The notes: generated from the sequence alone by a model not told the origin. Shown: positions 28,012 through 36,439, counted from the stretch's first letter. The stretch: DNA of 64,000 nucleotides from CBFHMJ01 sp965656875 (GCA_965656875.1 CBFHMJ010000003.1:310001-374000); one strand, 5' to 3'. A program made the numbers and translations.

Positions 28012-28326
28012 TTAAGCATTCGGTGGAGGAACGGGTGGTGAAAGGGTTTGTGACAACCAATCGCATTCTATTGAGCAAACTTTACCAGACGACGCATAAT
28101 CGGACGGTTGTTGCTGAGTTGAATGAGACACAAACAGTACAAGGTGGATGTGAGGTTCGGCTTCATGATTACTGTCATCAAGCGCACTGGTAAGTTCATC
28201 GTGGACGTGAATTGAAACGACATCTTGTTCTTCATGCATATCTACACACATATGCGAACCACCGCCAACCATGTTGACGGCCACAATGTGGAAAATCATG
28301 AATAACACCAGAAATCGGGTTTTCAA
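28012..28326 (-). CDS. Small exported histidine/cysteine-bearing protein ahead of czcCBA (CzcI-like position)
   Basis: This 104-residue protein starts at a TTG (KTRFLVLFMIFHIVAVNM gives a signal peptide) with AGGTAA upstream. After the signal it has SHMCVDMHEE, SIHVHDE, EAEPHIHLVLFVSH and CSIECDW: at least seven His and three Cys in a short, probably periplasmic stretch. That composition and its place before czcC are those of the small CzcI-like proteins that precede czcCBA in other bacteria; I do not claim sequence homology. It could sense or buffer metal in the periplasm. An in-frame ATG at 28299 is an alternative start. No regulator gene such as czcRS lies in the window. Confidence 0.6.
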   Translation of the reverse strand: MKTRFLVLFMIFHIVAVNMVGGGSHMCVDMHEEQDVVSIHVHDELTSALDDSNHEAEPHIHLVLFVSHSTQQQPSDYASSGKVCSIECDWLSQTLSPPVPPPNA

Positions 28327-28641
28327 TTCAGGTTACCTGGATGAATGTAAAAATAAGCCGGGCAATAATATCAGTGAAACGATATTTTTCAAATGCAGTA
28401 TTGCAATTAGTGGTGCGCTAAATTGTCACAGAGCCGTTGAAATGAATGTCGAGACCGTGAAAATACAAACGATTGAACTTTTTTGTACCAGACTACTCTC
28501 AATAATCAGATTTGATGCGAATCAGCGTGAATGAGGATTTGCCTTGAAACCTGAACAATCATCAGGGTATTATCCGTCAACTTTTATTTTGGCCTGATAT
28601 TTGTTCTGGCTATATAAGCACGGTAAAACAGGAAATAACGA
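28327..28641. other. Divergent intergenic region between the metal-efflux operon and bamE
   Basis: This 315-base gap holds the leftward promoter region of the small exported protein and the rightward promoter of bamE. For bamE a TATATA at 28611-28616 is a possible -10 box with a weak TTGGCC 16 bases upstream. I see no further gene: the open frame on the plus strand is antisense to the small exported protein and has no ribosome site. Confidence 0.5.
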
Positions 28642-28989
28642 ATGCAGTTTAAAGCAGTTTTAGTTTTGGCACTGGCACTGATGACAGGTGCGTGTTCTAG
28701 CTGGGTATATCGTATCGACATTCCACAAGGAAATTATTTAGATCAGAAAGACGTGGACAAGCTTAGAATTCAGATGACCAAAGAACAGGTTGCTTATGTC
28801 CTGGGAAATCCGGTCGCTCGTAACGCGTTTGATGATGATAAATGGCATTATGTGTACCGTCTGGCGCGTGGTAACGGCTCTATTTACCGTAAGCAACTAG
28901 TGATTCAGTTTGATGAGAATGACAAGCTGACCACGATTGAAGGTGATTTTGAACCATCAGAGATGTTCTCTACACCGTTAGATCAGTAA
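28642..28989 (+). CDS. bamE: Outer-membrane assembly lipoprotein BamE (SmpA/OmlA)
   Basis: The 115-residue protein has a lipoprotein signal ending MTGAC, with the lipidated Cys at 18. It continues with GNYLDQKDVDKLRIQMTKEQVAYVLGNPVARNAFDDDKWHYVYRL, the conserved BamE core. BamE is a small subunit of the BAM complex that inserts beta-barrel proteins in the outer membrane; it sits on the inner face of that membrane. It is convergent with rnfH-ratA, as in many gammaproteobacteria, and a terminator follows. Confidence 0.93.
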   Translation: MQFKAVLVLALALMTGACSSWVYRIDIPQGNYLDQKDVDKLRIQMTKEQVAYVLGNPVARNAFDDDKWHYVYRLARGNGSIYRKQLVIQFDENDKLTTIEGDFEPSEMFSTPLDQ

Positions 28990-29016
28990 TAGACTGAATG
29001 TAATTAATTATCGAAT

Positions 29017-29055
29017 TAAAAAAGCCCGTGACTGATTATCAGCACGGGCTTTTTT
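29017..29055. terminator. Bidirectional terminator between bamE and rnfH
   Basis: AAAAAAGCCCGTG pairs with CACGGGCTTTTTT around a loop of about a dozen bases. The run of T on the right serves bamE and the complementary run on the left serves rnfH, which is convergent. Confidence 0.9.
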
Positions 29056-29108
29056 AATGGATGTCAGTTCTGAATTGGTATTCTTTTCGGTGTTGTTGTG
29101 AATAATGA

Positions 29109-29486
29109 CTACTGTTCGGATTTACGTTGCTTACGTAATTCACTGACCCGTCCACCGGTCACTTTATCGGCGCGACCTTCCTGTTTAGCTCTTTCTGCAC
29201 GGCGTTTACGAACTTCTTTCGGATCGGCAATCAATGGGCGATATATCTCAATACGATCACCGTCTCGAACGGTTTCTGTCAGCTTTTGAGTTCGGTTCCA
29301 GATACCCACTTTATTCTGTTTCAGATCGATATCATCAAATTGTTCTAACATGCCAGACTGAATGATGGCCTGTTCTATCGTGGTGCCTGCTGCGACGGTC
29401 AATGTCAGGATCAATTGCTTTTCTGGTTTGGCATAGGCGAGTTCAATTGTCAGCATGTTGTCTGAGGTTTGTGCATTGTCGGTCAC
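29109..29486 (-). CDS. rnfH: RnfH family protein (UPF0125)
   Basis: The 125-residue protein has the beta-grasp RnfH core: ELAYAKPEKQLILTLTV, GTTIEQAIIQSG and VGIWNRTQKLTETVRDGDRIEIYRPLIADPKEVRKRRAE. The function of RnfH is not established; it sits next to ratA in most gammaproteobacteria. Its ATG overlaps the last codons of ratA by four bases (ATGA). The tail is rich in Arg and Lys and longer than in some relatives. Confidence 0.92.
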   Translation of the reverse strand: MTDNAQTSDNMLTIELAYAKPEKQLILTLTVAAGTTIEQAIIQSGMLEQFDDIDLKQNKVGIWNRTQKLTETVRDGDRIEIYRPLIADPKEVRKRRAERAKQEGRADKVTGGRVSELRKQRKSEQ

Positions 29487-29926
29487 AGCTGTGGTACTCC
29501 ATAAATAACTTTTGCGCGTTCAGTGAAGGCTGCGACCATATTATTCGCGACTTCTTTAAAGACTGAACCAAAGGCCATTTCTATCAGTTTTGAAGAGAAC
29601 TGATAATCCAGTTCAAGGATGACTTTACTGGCATTTTCATCTAACGGAACAAACTGCCATCCACCTGTCAGTAAATCAAACGGGCCGTCTACCAACTCCA
29701 TATCAATTCGTTCATTCAGCGTAATGCTGTTGCGGGTAGTAAACGATTTATTGATGCCACCTTTGGCAATTTGTACAGAAGCGACCATCAGGTTGTCGGA
29801 GGATTCCAGAATGGTAGAGCCTGCACAGTTAGGCAAAAACTCCGGGTAAGACGCGACATCGTTCACCAGGTTGAACATGGCGTCAGCACTGTACATCACC
29901 AGTGCCGAGCGAGTAATTTGTGGCAT
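29483..29926 (-). CDS. ratA: RatA family START-domain protein (COQ10-like)
   Basis: I start at the ATG at 29926, with CAGGAG eight bases upstream; this gives 147 residues beginning MPQITRSALVMYSADAMFNLVNDVASYPEFLPNCAGS. That is the characteristic opening of the RatA/COQ10 family. The fold is a START-like cavity that binds lipids or quinone. In E. coli RatA was described as an inhibitor of ribosome subunit association, and relatives such as yeast Coq10 bind ubiquinone. It is co-transcribed with rnfH and divergent from smpB. Confidence 0.9.
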   Translation of the reverse strand: MPQITRSALVMYSADAMFNLVNDVASYPEFLPNCAGSTILESSDNLMVASVQIAKGGINKSFTTRNSITLNERIDMELVDGPFDLLTGGWQFVPLDENASKVILELDYQFSSKLIEMAFGSVFKEVANNMVAAFTERAKVIYGVPQL

Positions 29927-30065
29927 TTTAACTCCTGCACAAAACAAACCGTTGGCGATTTTATCAAACTTCTGTGCAAATTTGCTGTTTTTACCGCGTT
30001 GGGTTCCGGTCAGCGATTATCAATAGTTTCAATTACACTGATATGCACTTATAATGCGCCGCACT

Positions 30066-30548
30066 ATGGCTAAGAAAAATGCAAAGAAAAGTCCGAGCAA
30101 CACCATTGCTCTGAATAAAAAGGCCCGCCACGAATACACGCTGAGCGATAAGTTTGAAGCGGGTATCAGTTTGCAAGGCTGGGAAGTAAAAAGTATCCGC
30201 CAGGGAAAAATTAACCTGTCTGACAGTTATGTCATCCTGAAAAAGGGTGAAGCTTTCCTGCTGGGCGCGCAAATTCAACCGCTTGTTTCAGCATCATCTC
30301 ATGTTATCAATGATCCGGATCGCTCACGTCGCTTGCTACTGAATCGCCGGGAACTGAATCAGTTAATCGGTAAGGTAGAGCGGGGCGGCTATACCATGGT
30401 CGCGACGGCGATGTACTGGAAAAAATGCTGGGTGAAAGTGGAATTCCATCTGGCAAAAGGTAAAAAATCTCACGATAAACGTACTGATGTGAAGGATCGT
30501 GAATGGCAAGTTCAAAAAGAACGGGCCATGAAACATCAGGTCCGATAA
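30066..30548 (+). CDS. smpB: SsrA-binding protein SmpB
   Basis: From the ATG at 30066, the 160-residue protein shows the SmpB core: ALNKKARHEYTLSDKFEAGISLQGWEVKSIRQGK, the NRRELNQLIGKVERGGYTMV segment, and the basic C-terminal tail (KSHDKRTDVKDREWQVQKERAMKHQVR). SmpB brings tmRNA to stalled ribosomes for trans-translation. The tmRNA gene is about 4 kb downstream on the same strand. Confidence 0.95.
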   Translation: MAKKNAKKSPSNTIALNKKARHEYTLSDKFEAGISLQGWEVKSIRQGKINLSDSYVILKKGEAFLLGAQIQPLVSASSHVINDPDRSRRLLLNRRELNQLIGKVERGGYTMVATAMYWKKCWVKVEFHLAKGKKSHDKRTDVKDREWQVQKERAMKHQVR

Positions 30549-30568
30549 TACTCAACAGGTTCCCGGTT

Positions 30569-31144
30569 ATGTCCATTAAGTCCATCGTGTCAGATAATCA
30601 GTTTCTGATTAACCAATTGATTGAACTGGTGGAAACGTTAAAACAACAGGGCATGCATTTATATCAACTGTCAGAACCTATGTATCCCGATAGTGGTGTT
30701 TCTGCTCATATTCGTCACGTCATTGAGCATTATCAGCAATTTATCGGGATTGAACTTTCCGGCCAGGCACTGACTGTGGCTAACTATGATGCCAGATTAC
30801 GTGATCTGGACATTGAAAAAGATCCTGATGTAGCGCTCGGCTGTTTACGTGAAATCACTGCACAATTGACGACATTAGCCGATTATCCCGCTGATCATCA
30901 AATCCAGATTCGATGCAGTACTAACAATGAGCAACACGCCGAAGGTGTAACTTTATCCTCACTGGGTCGAGAGCTTCAGTTTTTACACAGCCATGCGGTT
31001 CACCATATGGCGGTGATTGCTATCATTCTCCATCGCACCAACTTCCCACTCGACAGTAATTTCGGTAAAGCGCCGGCCACAGTGCAACATGAAAATCATC
31101 TCCGTTCGTCAACTCCGTCAGGTGAAACACCATGTGCTCACTGA
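30569..31144 (+). CDS. DinB/YfiT-like four-helix protein
   Basis: The start at the ATG at 30569 gives 191 residues; the first ATG of the longer frame lies inside smpB. The protein is helical, with metal-type histidines at HIRHVIEHYQQF, FLHSHAVHHMAVI and a C-terminal FGKAPATVQHE. The His positions (first helix and third helix pair) are those of DinB-like proteins that bind a divalent metal. Its function is unknown; relatives include thiol transferases. The end overlaps the TANGO2 gene by 13 bases. Confidence 0.6.
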   Translation: MSIKSIVSDNQFLINQLIELVETLKQQGMHLYQLSEPMYPDSGVSAHIRHVIEHYQQFIGIELSGQALTVANYDARLRDLDIEKDPDVALGCLREITAQLTTLADYPADHQIQIRCSTNNEQHAEGVTLSSLGRELQFLHSHAVHHMAVIAIILHRTNFPLDSNFGKAPATVQHENHLRSSTPSGETPCAH

Positions 31145-31887
31145 GCTGGTTTAAAGACGCCGACAATGCTCTCCATTTGTTTTTTAATCGTGATGAACGC
31201 AAGACTCGCTCTCGGGCATTGCATCCGGCTATTTATCAGGATGATACGACGCAATGGATTAGCCCGGTAGATCCGGATGGTGGTGGCACCTGGCTGGCGG
31301 TTAATCAGTCTGGATTGATCGTTGCCTTATTAAACAACTATGACAGTAACGTCACCAGTGTTGATGAGCTGATGGCGTTAATGAAAGCAAAGCTGCAAGA
31401 ACGAACCTGGACTAGCCGAGGACTATTAACGACAGCGTTGGTTAAACATGCTTCACCTGAGCAAGCAGCGGCAACATTAACCGCAATGGATTTGGCTGAT
31501 TACATGCCTTTTTGTGTGTTGCTGGCAAGCCGCGATGTGCAATATTTTTATTGCTGGGATGGTAAAAAGCTGGTGAAAGAACAGGCTACTTCCTTCATTT
31601 CATCCTGTGCAGTCAATGCTGACAGGGTACTGGCATCCCGCCAGGCACATTATGCCAGTCATTATGTCGCGGATGTGACATCCGCTATCGCCTTTCATTC
31701 CAGTCATCATACGGATGATCATACACACACCATTTGCATGCACCGGGAAGAAGCTCATACGGTGAGTTTGAGCCATATTCGTGTTGATGCAGATACTATT
31801 CAATTTGATTACTGGGATGGTAATCCCTGCCAGCAGCCAGAGAAACGCTCAATTTCTTGCCCGTTGGAAGCATCCTTATGTGGTTAG
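31132..31887 (+). CDS. TANGO2/NRDE family protein
   Basis: The 251-residue protein begins MCSLSWF and carries FFNRDERKTRSRAL, the NRDE motif that names the family, then GGGTWLAVNQSGLIVALLNNY. The initial Met-Cys places an N-terminal nucleophile-type cysteine, as in other NTN-hydrolase-fold members. Proteins of this family occur from bacteria to human TANGO2, where they affect lipid and haem metabolism, but no enzymatic activity is settled. It overlaps the ATP-grasp gene by 10 bases and is part of a run leading to the ornithine-lipid genes. Confidence 0.82.
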   Translation: MCSLSWFKDADNALHLFFNRDERKTRSRALHPAIYQDDTTQWISPVDPDGGGTWLAVNQSGLIVALLNNYDSNVTSVDELMALMKAKLQERTWTSRGLLTTALVKHASPEQAAATLTAMDLADYMPFCVLLASRDVQYFYCWDGKKLVKEQATSFISSCAVNADRVLASRQAHYASHYVADVTSAIAFHSSHHTDDHTHTICMHREEAHTVSLSHIRVDADTIQFDYWDGNPCQQPEKRSISCPLEASLCG

Positions 31888-33002
31888 CCGTAGTTTTAAC
31901 TTTGGTGGTGGTGACTGCGGTTTGGGGCTGGCACCGTTATCAACAGGCTGATTTCAGGCAACAAAAGCTTACGCAATCGGCTATCCGGCGTTGGATTCGC
32001 TGGGAGTACTGGCCCATCTGGTTTTTCTATCTGCCGATTGTAGGTTATATCTTGTATCTGGCGGTTCGTTACCGGTCGCCACTGGCATTTGCCGCGACGA
32101 ATCCCGGCATGACTAATGCCGGAATGTATGGTGAAGACAAATCCCTGACTTTGTTGAAACTTGCCGCGAACGCGCCAGAATTTGTCGCTGATCTTGCGCC
32201 GATTGATGTACCTTGTGGTAAAGAGCGTGTGCAACGGGCGCTGGAAATCATGGATGAAAAAGGCTGGGACTATCCGGTCATTTTGAAGCCGGAAAAAGGC
32301 TGCCGAGGGCAGGATGTACAAATTATTTCGGATCGCCAACAATTGATATGCGCCGTATCCCGCATGAAAGTTCCCGCTATGTTGCAGCAATATATTTCGG
32401 GTCGTGAATTTGGTGTGTTCTTTGTCAAGCCGCCTGAACGCCATCAGGGATTTGTATTTTCGATCACTGAAAAAACCTTTCCAGTGATCACCGGAGATGG
32501 CGAGCATACGCTGGAATATTTAATTCTCACTAATCCCCGCACCAATTATCTTGCAGCCTTCTTATTAACAAAATTTCAGTCGCAACTTGATCGGGTACTG
32601 GCCAGGGACGAAACCTTGTCGATTACCGAGGTTGGTAGTCATTGTCGGGGATCGGTGTTTCTGGATGCCAATCACCTGAATTCGCCGCAATTAACTCGTT
32701 CGATGGAAACGATTACCCGCGCTATTCCCGGTTTTTACTTTGGTCGGTTTGATCTTCGGGTGGAACCGGGATGTTCGTTGTCAGACGGAACGGGAATTAA
32801 AGTCATTGAAGTGAATGGCGTTACGTCAGAAGCAGCGCATATTTATGACCCGTCCAATTCGTTCTGGACCGCCTGGAAAGTTATGTTTGAACAATGGCGC
32901 TGGGCGTTTATTGTTGGACAACAGAATTTACGATCCGGCGAAGCCAGTGTCAGCTTCCGTGATTTTTTCCGTGAACTGAATCGACAGCGACAGCCGTTTT
33001 AA
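31878..33002 (+). CDS. Membrane-anchored ATP-grasp ligase
   Basis: I start at the ATG at 31878, overlapping the end of the TANGO2 gene by 10 bases, giving 374 residues. Two hydrophobic segments open it (WLAVVLTLVVVTAVWGW and WPIWFFYLPIVGYILYLAV), then an ATP-grasp domain with YPVILKPEKGCRGQDV (ATP-binding Lys) and a C-terminal FGRFDLRV and IKVIEVNGVTSEAAH, the metal-binding Glu-Asn region. ATP-grasp enzymes join a carboxylate to an amine or thiol via an acyl phosphate. The substrate is unknown. Its position directly before olsB suggests a lipid or amino-acid partner. Start and stop are close to the neighbours. Confidence 0.72.
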   Translation: MWLAVVLTLVVVTAVWGWHRYQQADFRQQKLTQSAIRRWIRWEYWPIWFFYLPIVGYILYLAVRYRSPLAFAATNPGMTNAGMYGEDKSLTLLKLAANAPEFVADLAPIDVPCGKERVQRALEIMDEKGWDYPVILKPEKGCRGQDVQIISDRQQLICAVSRMKVPAMLQQYISGREFGVFFVKPPERHQGFVFSITEKTFPVITGDGEHTLEYLILTNPRTNYLAAFLLTKFQSQLDRVLARDETLSITEVGSHCRGSVFLDANHLNSPQLTRSMETITRAIPGFYFGRFDLRVEPGCSLSDGTGIKVIEVNGVTSEAAHIYDPSNSFWTAWKVMFEQWRWAFIVGQQNLRSGEASVSFRDFFRELNRQRQPF

Positions 33003-33024
33003 TTGCGATATTCGGATAGCAGTT

Positions 33025-33831
33025 GTGTCTGATTCTCTCACCTTTATTCATCATGTCAGTGGACAATCACTGGATATCTCGACGATTCCCTGTCAGTTAA
33101 AAGCAGGCCGCTTTCAGGTCAAACTGGCAGAAACACTTGCTGAAAAACAACAAGTGATGGCGCTACGACAGCGAGTTTTCTTTGCGAATAATCCGACCAT
33201 AACAACCGAATCCAGAGATGATTTTGCTCATCACCTGATGGTGTATTGCAATAAAACTCACCGGGTTGTTGGATCGATGCGGCTGATTTTACGAGGCTGT
33301 TTACCAGCGAGTGAGCGATTTTACGCGGAGGATTATTATGCCTTTGACCACTTGCTGGATAAGCGCGAAGCCGTGGAAATCAGTCGCTTTTGTATTGATG
33401 AAGCATACCGCAGTGGTGCAATTTTGATGTTGTTATGGAAGGCAACGCAGCAATATCTCGATTATTTTAAGGTCGAACTGATGTTTGGTATTGCCAGCTT
33501 TCCCGGCCAAAATCCGCTGGCCCATCAAGGGTTATTACGACGATTGTATCAGCAGCATCTGGCACCGAGTGTCTGTATGCCATCCGCTATTCATCAAACG
33601 GCCATCTCGTTGTCAAACTGGTTAGCTAACGTTACGGATGATGACCCACCGCCTCAAATACCACCGTTAATGAAACTGTATTTGAAAATGAATGCCCGGG
33701 TAAGCGATCACTTTTATGTCGATCCGGTGTTTAACAGCTGTTTTGTCATGTTGTATGTCGAACGCTGCACGCTGGATGAATATACCCGCCAGCACCGGAC
33801 GCCAGCTAATCGTAAATCTGAAAATAGTTGA
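33025..33831 (+). CDS. olsB: OlsB-like ornithine N-acyltransferase
   Basis: The 268-residue GNAT-type protein starts at a GTG (GGATAG upstream). It has the OlsB-type opening AEKQQVMALRQRVFF with following DDFAHHLMVYCNKTHRVVGSMRLI, then VEISRFCIDEAYR, GAILMLLWKATQQYL and ASFPGQNPLAHQGLL, and near the end PPLMKLYLKMNARVS, which correspond to the PPLLRGYLRLGA block of OlsB. OlsB transfers a 3-hydroxyacyl group from ACP to the alpha-amine of ornithine to make lyso-ornithine lipid at the membrane. Ornithine as the amino acid is inference. The olsA gene follows 13 bases later. Confidence 0.8.
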   Translation: MSDSLTFIHHVSGQSLDISTIPCQLKAGRFQVKLAETLAEKQQVMALRQRVFFANNPTITTESRDDFAHHLMVYCNKTHRVVGSMRLILRGCLPASERFYAEDYYAFDHLLDKREAVEISRFCIDEAYRSGAILMLLWKATQQYLDYFKVELMFGIASFPGQNPLAHQGLLRRLYQQHLAPSVCMPSAIHQTAISLSNWLANVTDDDPPPQIPPLMKLYLKMNARVSDHFYVDPVFNSCFVMLYVERCTLDEYTRQHRTPANRKSENS

Positions 33832-33844
33832 ACCAGGAAGTACT

Positions 33845-34609
33845 ATGAAATCTCTTAAGGCCATTCTGCGTATTCTGGCTGTTGCACTAATTACGCTGAG
33901 TTTATTACCGTTCTTATTTATCGCGAGAGCTATCAGCCGCCAGGCCGAACAAACCATTATTATGATCTGGCATCGTAATGTTTTGACGATTCTCAATGTC
34001 AGACTGGCTATAAAAGGCGTATGCAGCACTGAACCTGCAACCTTATTTGTCGCCAATCATGTGTCCTATCTCGATATCATTGCAATCAGTGCGATGTTAA
34101 AAACATCGTTTGTGTCGAAGAAAGAAATCCGCCGCTGGCCTGTTTTTGGTTGGCTCAGTACTTTGCAACGCACCGTGTTTATCGACCGTGAAAGCCGTGA
34201 TGTAAAAGGACAAATGGGGGATTTAGCCGCCAGACTGAGTAATCAGGAATCACTGGTGTTATTTCCTGAAGGCACCAGTACGGATGGTGTGGATGTGAAA
34301 CGGTTTAAATCCAGCTTGTTTGCTGTAAAAGATTTATTACCAGAATTAATGGTGCAGGGTGTGGCGCTGCGATATGACAACCTCGACGGTACACCGCTTG
34401 CTCAACCGCGACGCGACCACTATGCATTTTACGACACCATGCCGTTTGCCGGGCATTTCTGGTCGATGTGCGAGGATGAAGGCGTTCAAATAACCATTGA
34501 GTTTGTCGAGGGTTACGTCGTGAATCACGAAACGGATCGCAAAGCACTGGCGCAAACACTTCAGCAGGGTATTCGCAAGGCGGTTGTTCATTCACCGGTT
34601 ACACATTAA
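33845..34609 (+). CDS. olsA: OlsA/PlsC-like lyso-lipid acyltransferase
   Basis: I start at the ATG at 33845, with AGGAAG upstream; the product is 254 residues. A membrane segment (ILRILAVALITLSLLPFLFIA) is followed by the acyltransferase motif ANHVSYLDIIA (HxxxxD), then ERESRDVKG-like region and FPEGTSTDG, the second motif. PlsC-type enzymes acylate lysophosphatidic acid; OlsA acylates lyso-ornithine lipid at its 3-hydroxyl. Because it follows an OlsB-like gene I call it OlsA, but a dual function or PlsC role is not excluded. Confidence 0.75.
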   Translation: MKSLKAILRILAVALITLSLLPFLFIARAISRQAEQTIIMIWHRNVLTILNVRLAIKGVCSTEPATLFVANHVSYLDIIAISAMLKTSFVSKKEIRRWPVFGWLSTLQRTVFIDRESRDVKGQMGDLAARLSNQESLVLFPEGTSTDGVDVKRFKSSLFAVKDLLPELMVQGVALRYDNLDGTPLAQPRRDHYAFYDTMPFAGHFWSMCEDEGVQITIEFVEGYVVNHETDRKALAQTLQQGIRKAVVHSPVTH

Positions 34610-34719
34610 TTCATCAATGACAGCGGGGGACATTGTTTTTAATTGCTTTTTATCCCTGATAAGGCTAGACTTCTCGGCCTGTCTGAAATGGTGGTAATTT
34701 CAGATTGAACCAGTTTTTC

Positions 34720-35077
34720 GGGGCTGATTCAGGATTCGACGGGATTCAGAAACCCGAGGTGCATGTCGAGGGGCGGTTGGCCTCGTAAAAAGCCGCATTT
34801 AAAGTATTCGCAAACGACGAAACTTACGCTCTAGCTGCTTAATATAGCCGGCTAGCTCTTCACTCTTGTGTTCCAGTGCGCAGAGGTTCGAAGAGTCATA
34901 TTACGCTGGATCGCGTGGAAACCCTGCCTGGGGTTGAAGCGTTAAAACTAATCAGGCTCGCCCTTTCATAGCCTGTCCATCGGCGCTGATAAGGGTTAAC
35001 TAAAAGATGAGACTAAACATGTAGGACCGAGGATGTAAGTTTTTCGGACGCGGGTTCAACTCCCGCCAGCTCCACCA
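34720..35077 (+). ncRNA. ssrA: tmRNA (ssrA)
   Basis: The 358-base RNA begins GGGGCTGATTCAGGATTCGAC and ends CCCGCCAGCTCCACCA, the universal tmRNA ends; the T-loop GGGTTCAACTCCC lies near the 3' end. The tag reading frame starts with the resume codon GCA at 34810-34812 and reads ANDETYALAA before a TAA at 34840-34842. It rescues stalled ribosomes with SmpB (30066). The sequence upstream has CTGAAAT and ATTTCAG (34683-34689 and 34697-34703) as an inverted repeat. The tag is typical of gammaproteobacteria. Confidence 0.97.
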
Positions 35078-35100
35078 ATTTATTTCTCATCAGAGAAAGC

Positions 35101-35128
35101 AAAAAAACCTGCGAAAGCGGGTTTTTTT
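35101..35128 (+). terminator. Rho-independent terminator of ssrA
   Basis: AACCTGC (35106-35112), a GAAA tetraloop and GCGGGTT (35117-35123), extended by A-runs and T-runs on the two sides, form a strong hairpin ending in seven T, 23 bases after the CCA end of tmRNA. Confidence 0.9.
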
Positions 35129-35571
35129 GTGCCTGAAATTTGTTGTCTTTACGACGGTTTTTCAGGTGTTTAGATAAGGCTTCGTATTATATTCCACTGT
35201 ATCACTCCCTCCTGAGGCAGCATGCCGTTATTCACTTTTTCTTCGGGCAATTCTGCCTGGTTTATTTTTTGTCCTGAACGTTTTAGATAAGACATAAAAA
35301 GAAATATTCATATTATTCGAGCAATGCAAAAACTCACACTTTAAGTCTTGTTGAGCGCTCGTAGAAAAATACGCTGTTTTTTTACTGTGTTTCACAATCA
35401 AAAATTTACATGGTCAGTTTTAATAGTTTGTCTCTGGGATGGTTTATCAAAAAGTATCCCCATGATCTTTCTTGAAACCTCTTTGAAAATCCCTCCTGAA
35501 AACCCCTAATCCCCGGACCGAACTGGATGCTAAGTCTCTATAGTGGCTACTTTTTCAGGAGCCATAAACTG
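35129..35571. other. Intergenic region without a recognised gene
   Basis: The 443 bases between the ssrA terminator and the next gene hold no protein I can support. CCTGAAA at 35132-35138 and TTTCAGG at 35160-35166 form an inverted repeat 22 bases apart. The AT-rich stretch near 35300-35440 probably contains the promoter of the gene at 35572. I saw no copy of the tmRNA 3' end there, so there is no sign of an integrated element. Confidence 0.5.
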
Positions 35572-36342
35572 ATGATTCGACCATTGCATCGATTACCTGT
35601 CATTGCCTCATTTTTGTTGGTGTTACTACTTTCGGCTGTTGTACCTCGGGCCAGTGCTCATGTGAATTACCTGTACTTTGCGCCTGAATTTAATCCGTTT
35701 GCGACCTGTATGCCTGCGCCGGAGGCAGGGGAGGCGTTTTTTAATCGGGTATGGGTGCATGCGAATAAATTTGAAAAGCTGCCTCATGTGTACTTTTGTC
35801 AGAGTGATTTTATTCAACATGTCTATGCACAGGTATACGCGCAGCCAAGACGAGTGCAAATTGTTCGGGATGAGTGGGTGACTCGGGTATCGCCTGTTTA
35901 TCGGATTGATTATCATCCGTCGTTTCTCGGGTTGATTACTGTCACCAGTGATAATGAATATGTGCTGGCAGGAATTCTGGCGCATCAGCTTGGGCATGTG
36001 TTGCATTTCCTTGAACTAGGGCAGGCGGTGAATCAGTTGGTGTGGCGAGCAAAAATCGATTTGACGGTGCCGCCAGAACAAGAGCTGGCGGCCGATGAGT
36101 TGATGGGAAAAGTACTGGCCAGTATGGGCGCGACAATTGACGATTTGATTGATGCACAACGAATGGTATTCAGTCTGCATACGCACCCAAGCCAGGCTGA
36201 TTATAAAACGCGGTTACAACGGGCGATAACGGGTTATGAGACAGCGCGTAATCAAGGATTGTCTGATGAAGAGCAGGCTCGCGTTAACTTGCAAAAAGGT
36301 GTAACCCGGGCATTCTGGCAATGGCGGATTGAAGCCGGATAA
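35572..36342 (+). CDS. Exported M48-like metalloprotease homologue with HQLGH instead of HExxH
   Basis: From the ATG at 35572 (AGGAG 10 bases upstream) the protein has 256 residues and a signal peptide ending RASA-H. The zinc site reads AHQLGHVLHF (His138, Gln139, His142), where an active M48-type peptidase has HELGH; the third-ligand helix ELAADELMGKVLA (Glu171) is intact. A single base change (CAG for GAG) would account for the catalytic Glu to Gln. It may therefore bind zinc without cutting peptides. Function is not known. No gene for a partner lies beside it. Confidence 0.62.
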   Translation: MIRPLHRLPVIASFLLVLLLSAVVPRASAHVNYLYFAPEFNPFATCMPAPEAGEAFFNRVWVHANKFEKLPHVYFCQSDFIQHVYAQVYAQPRRVQIVRDEWVTRVSPVYRIDYHPSFLGLITVTSDNEYVLAGILAHQLGHVLHFLELGQAVNQLVWRAKIDLTVPPEQELAADELMGKVLASMGATIDDLIDAQRMVFSLHTHPSQADYKTRLQRAITGYETARNQGLSDEEQARVNLQKGVTRAFWQWRIEAG

Positions 36343-36439
36343 TGGTCAATTGGTCGTTTGTTGTATCTGCCTGAAATCTATTTGAATGTCGGTGTGTTAG
36401 TTGCTATGTTCCTGAAACCTTTTTTATGAGAGTGTTCAA

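Noticed and set aside
28271..28534. An 87-residue open frame on the plus strand
   Set aside because: It is antisense to the small exported protein and the following gap, has no ribosome site and no recognisable domain.
33716..33844. Longer start for the OlsA-like protein
   Set aside because: The extra residues overlap the end of olsB in another frame; the ATG at 33845 has a ribosome site and begins a membrane helix.
34614..34640. Terminator after olsA
   Set aside because: CAATG and CATTG can pair before five T, but the five-base stem is too weak to call.
35078..35571. Attachment site or integrated element at the tmRNA 3' end
   Set aside because: The tmRNA end is a common integration site, but I saw no second copy of its 3' end and no integrase gene nearby.
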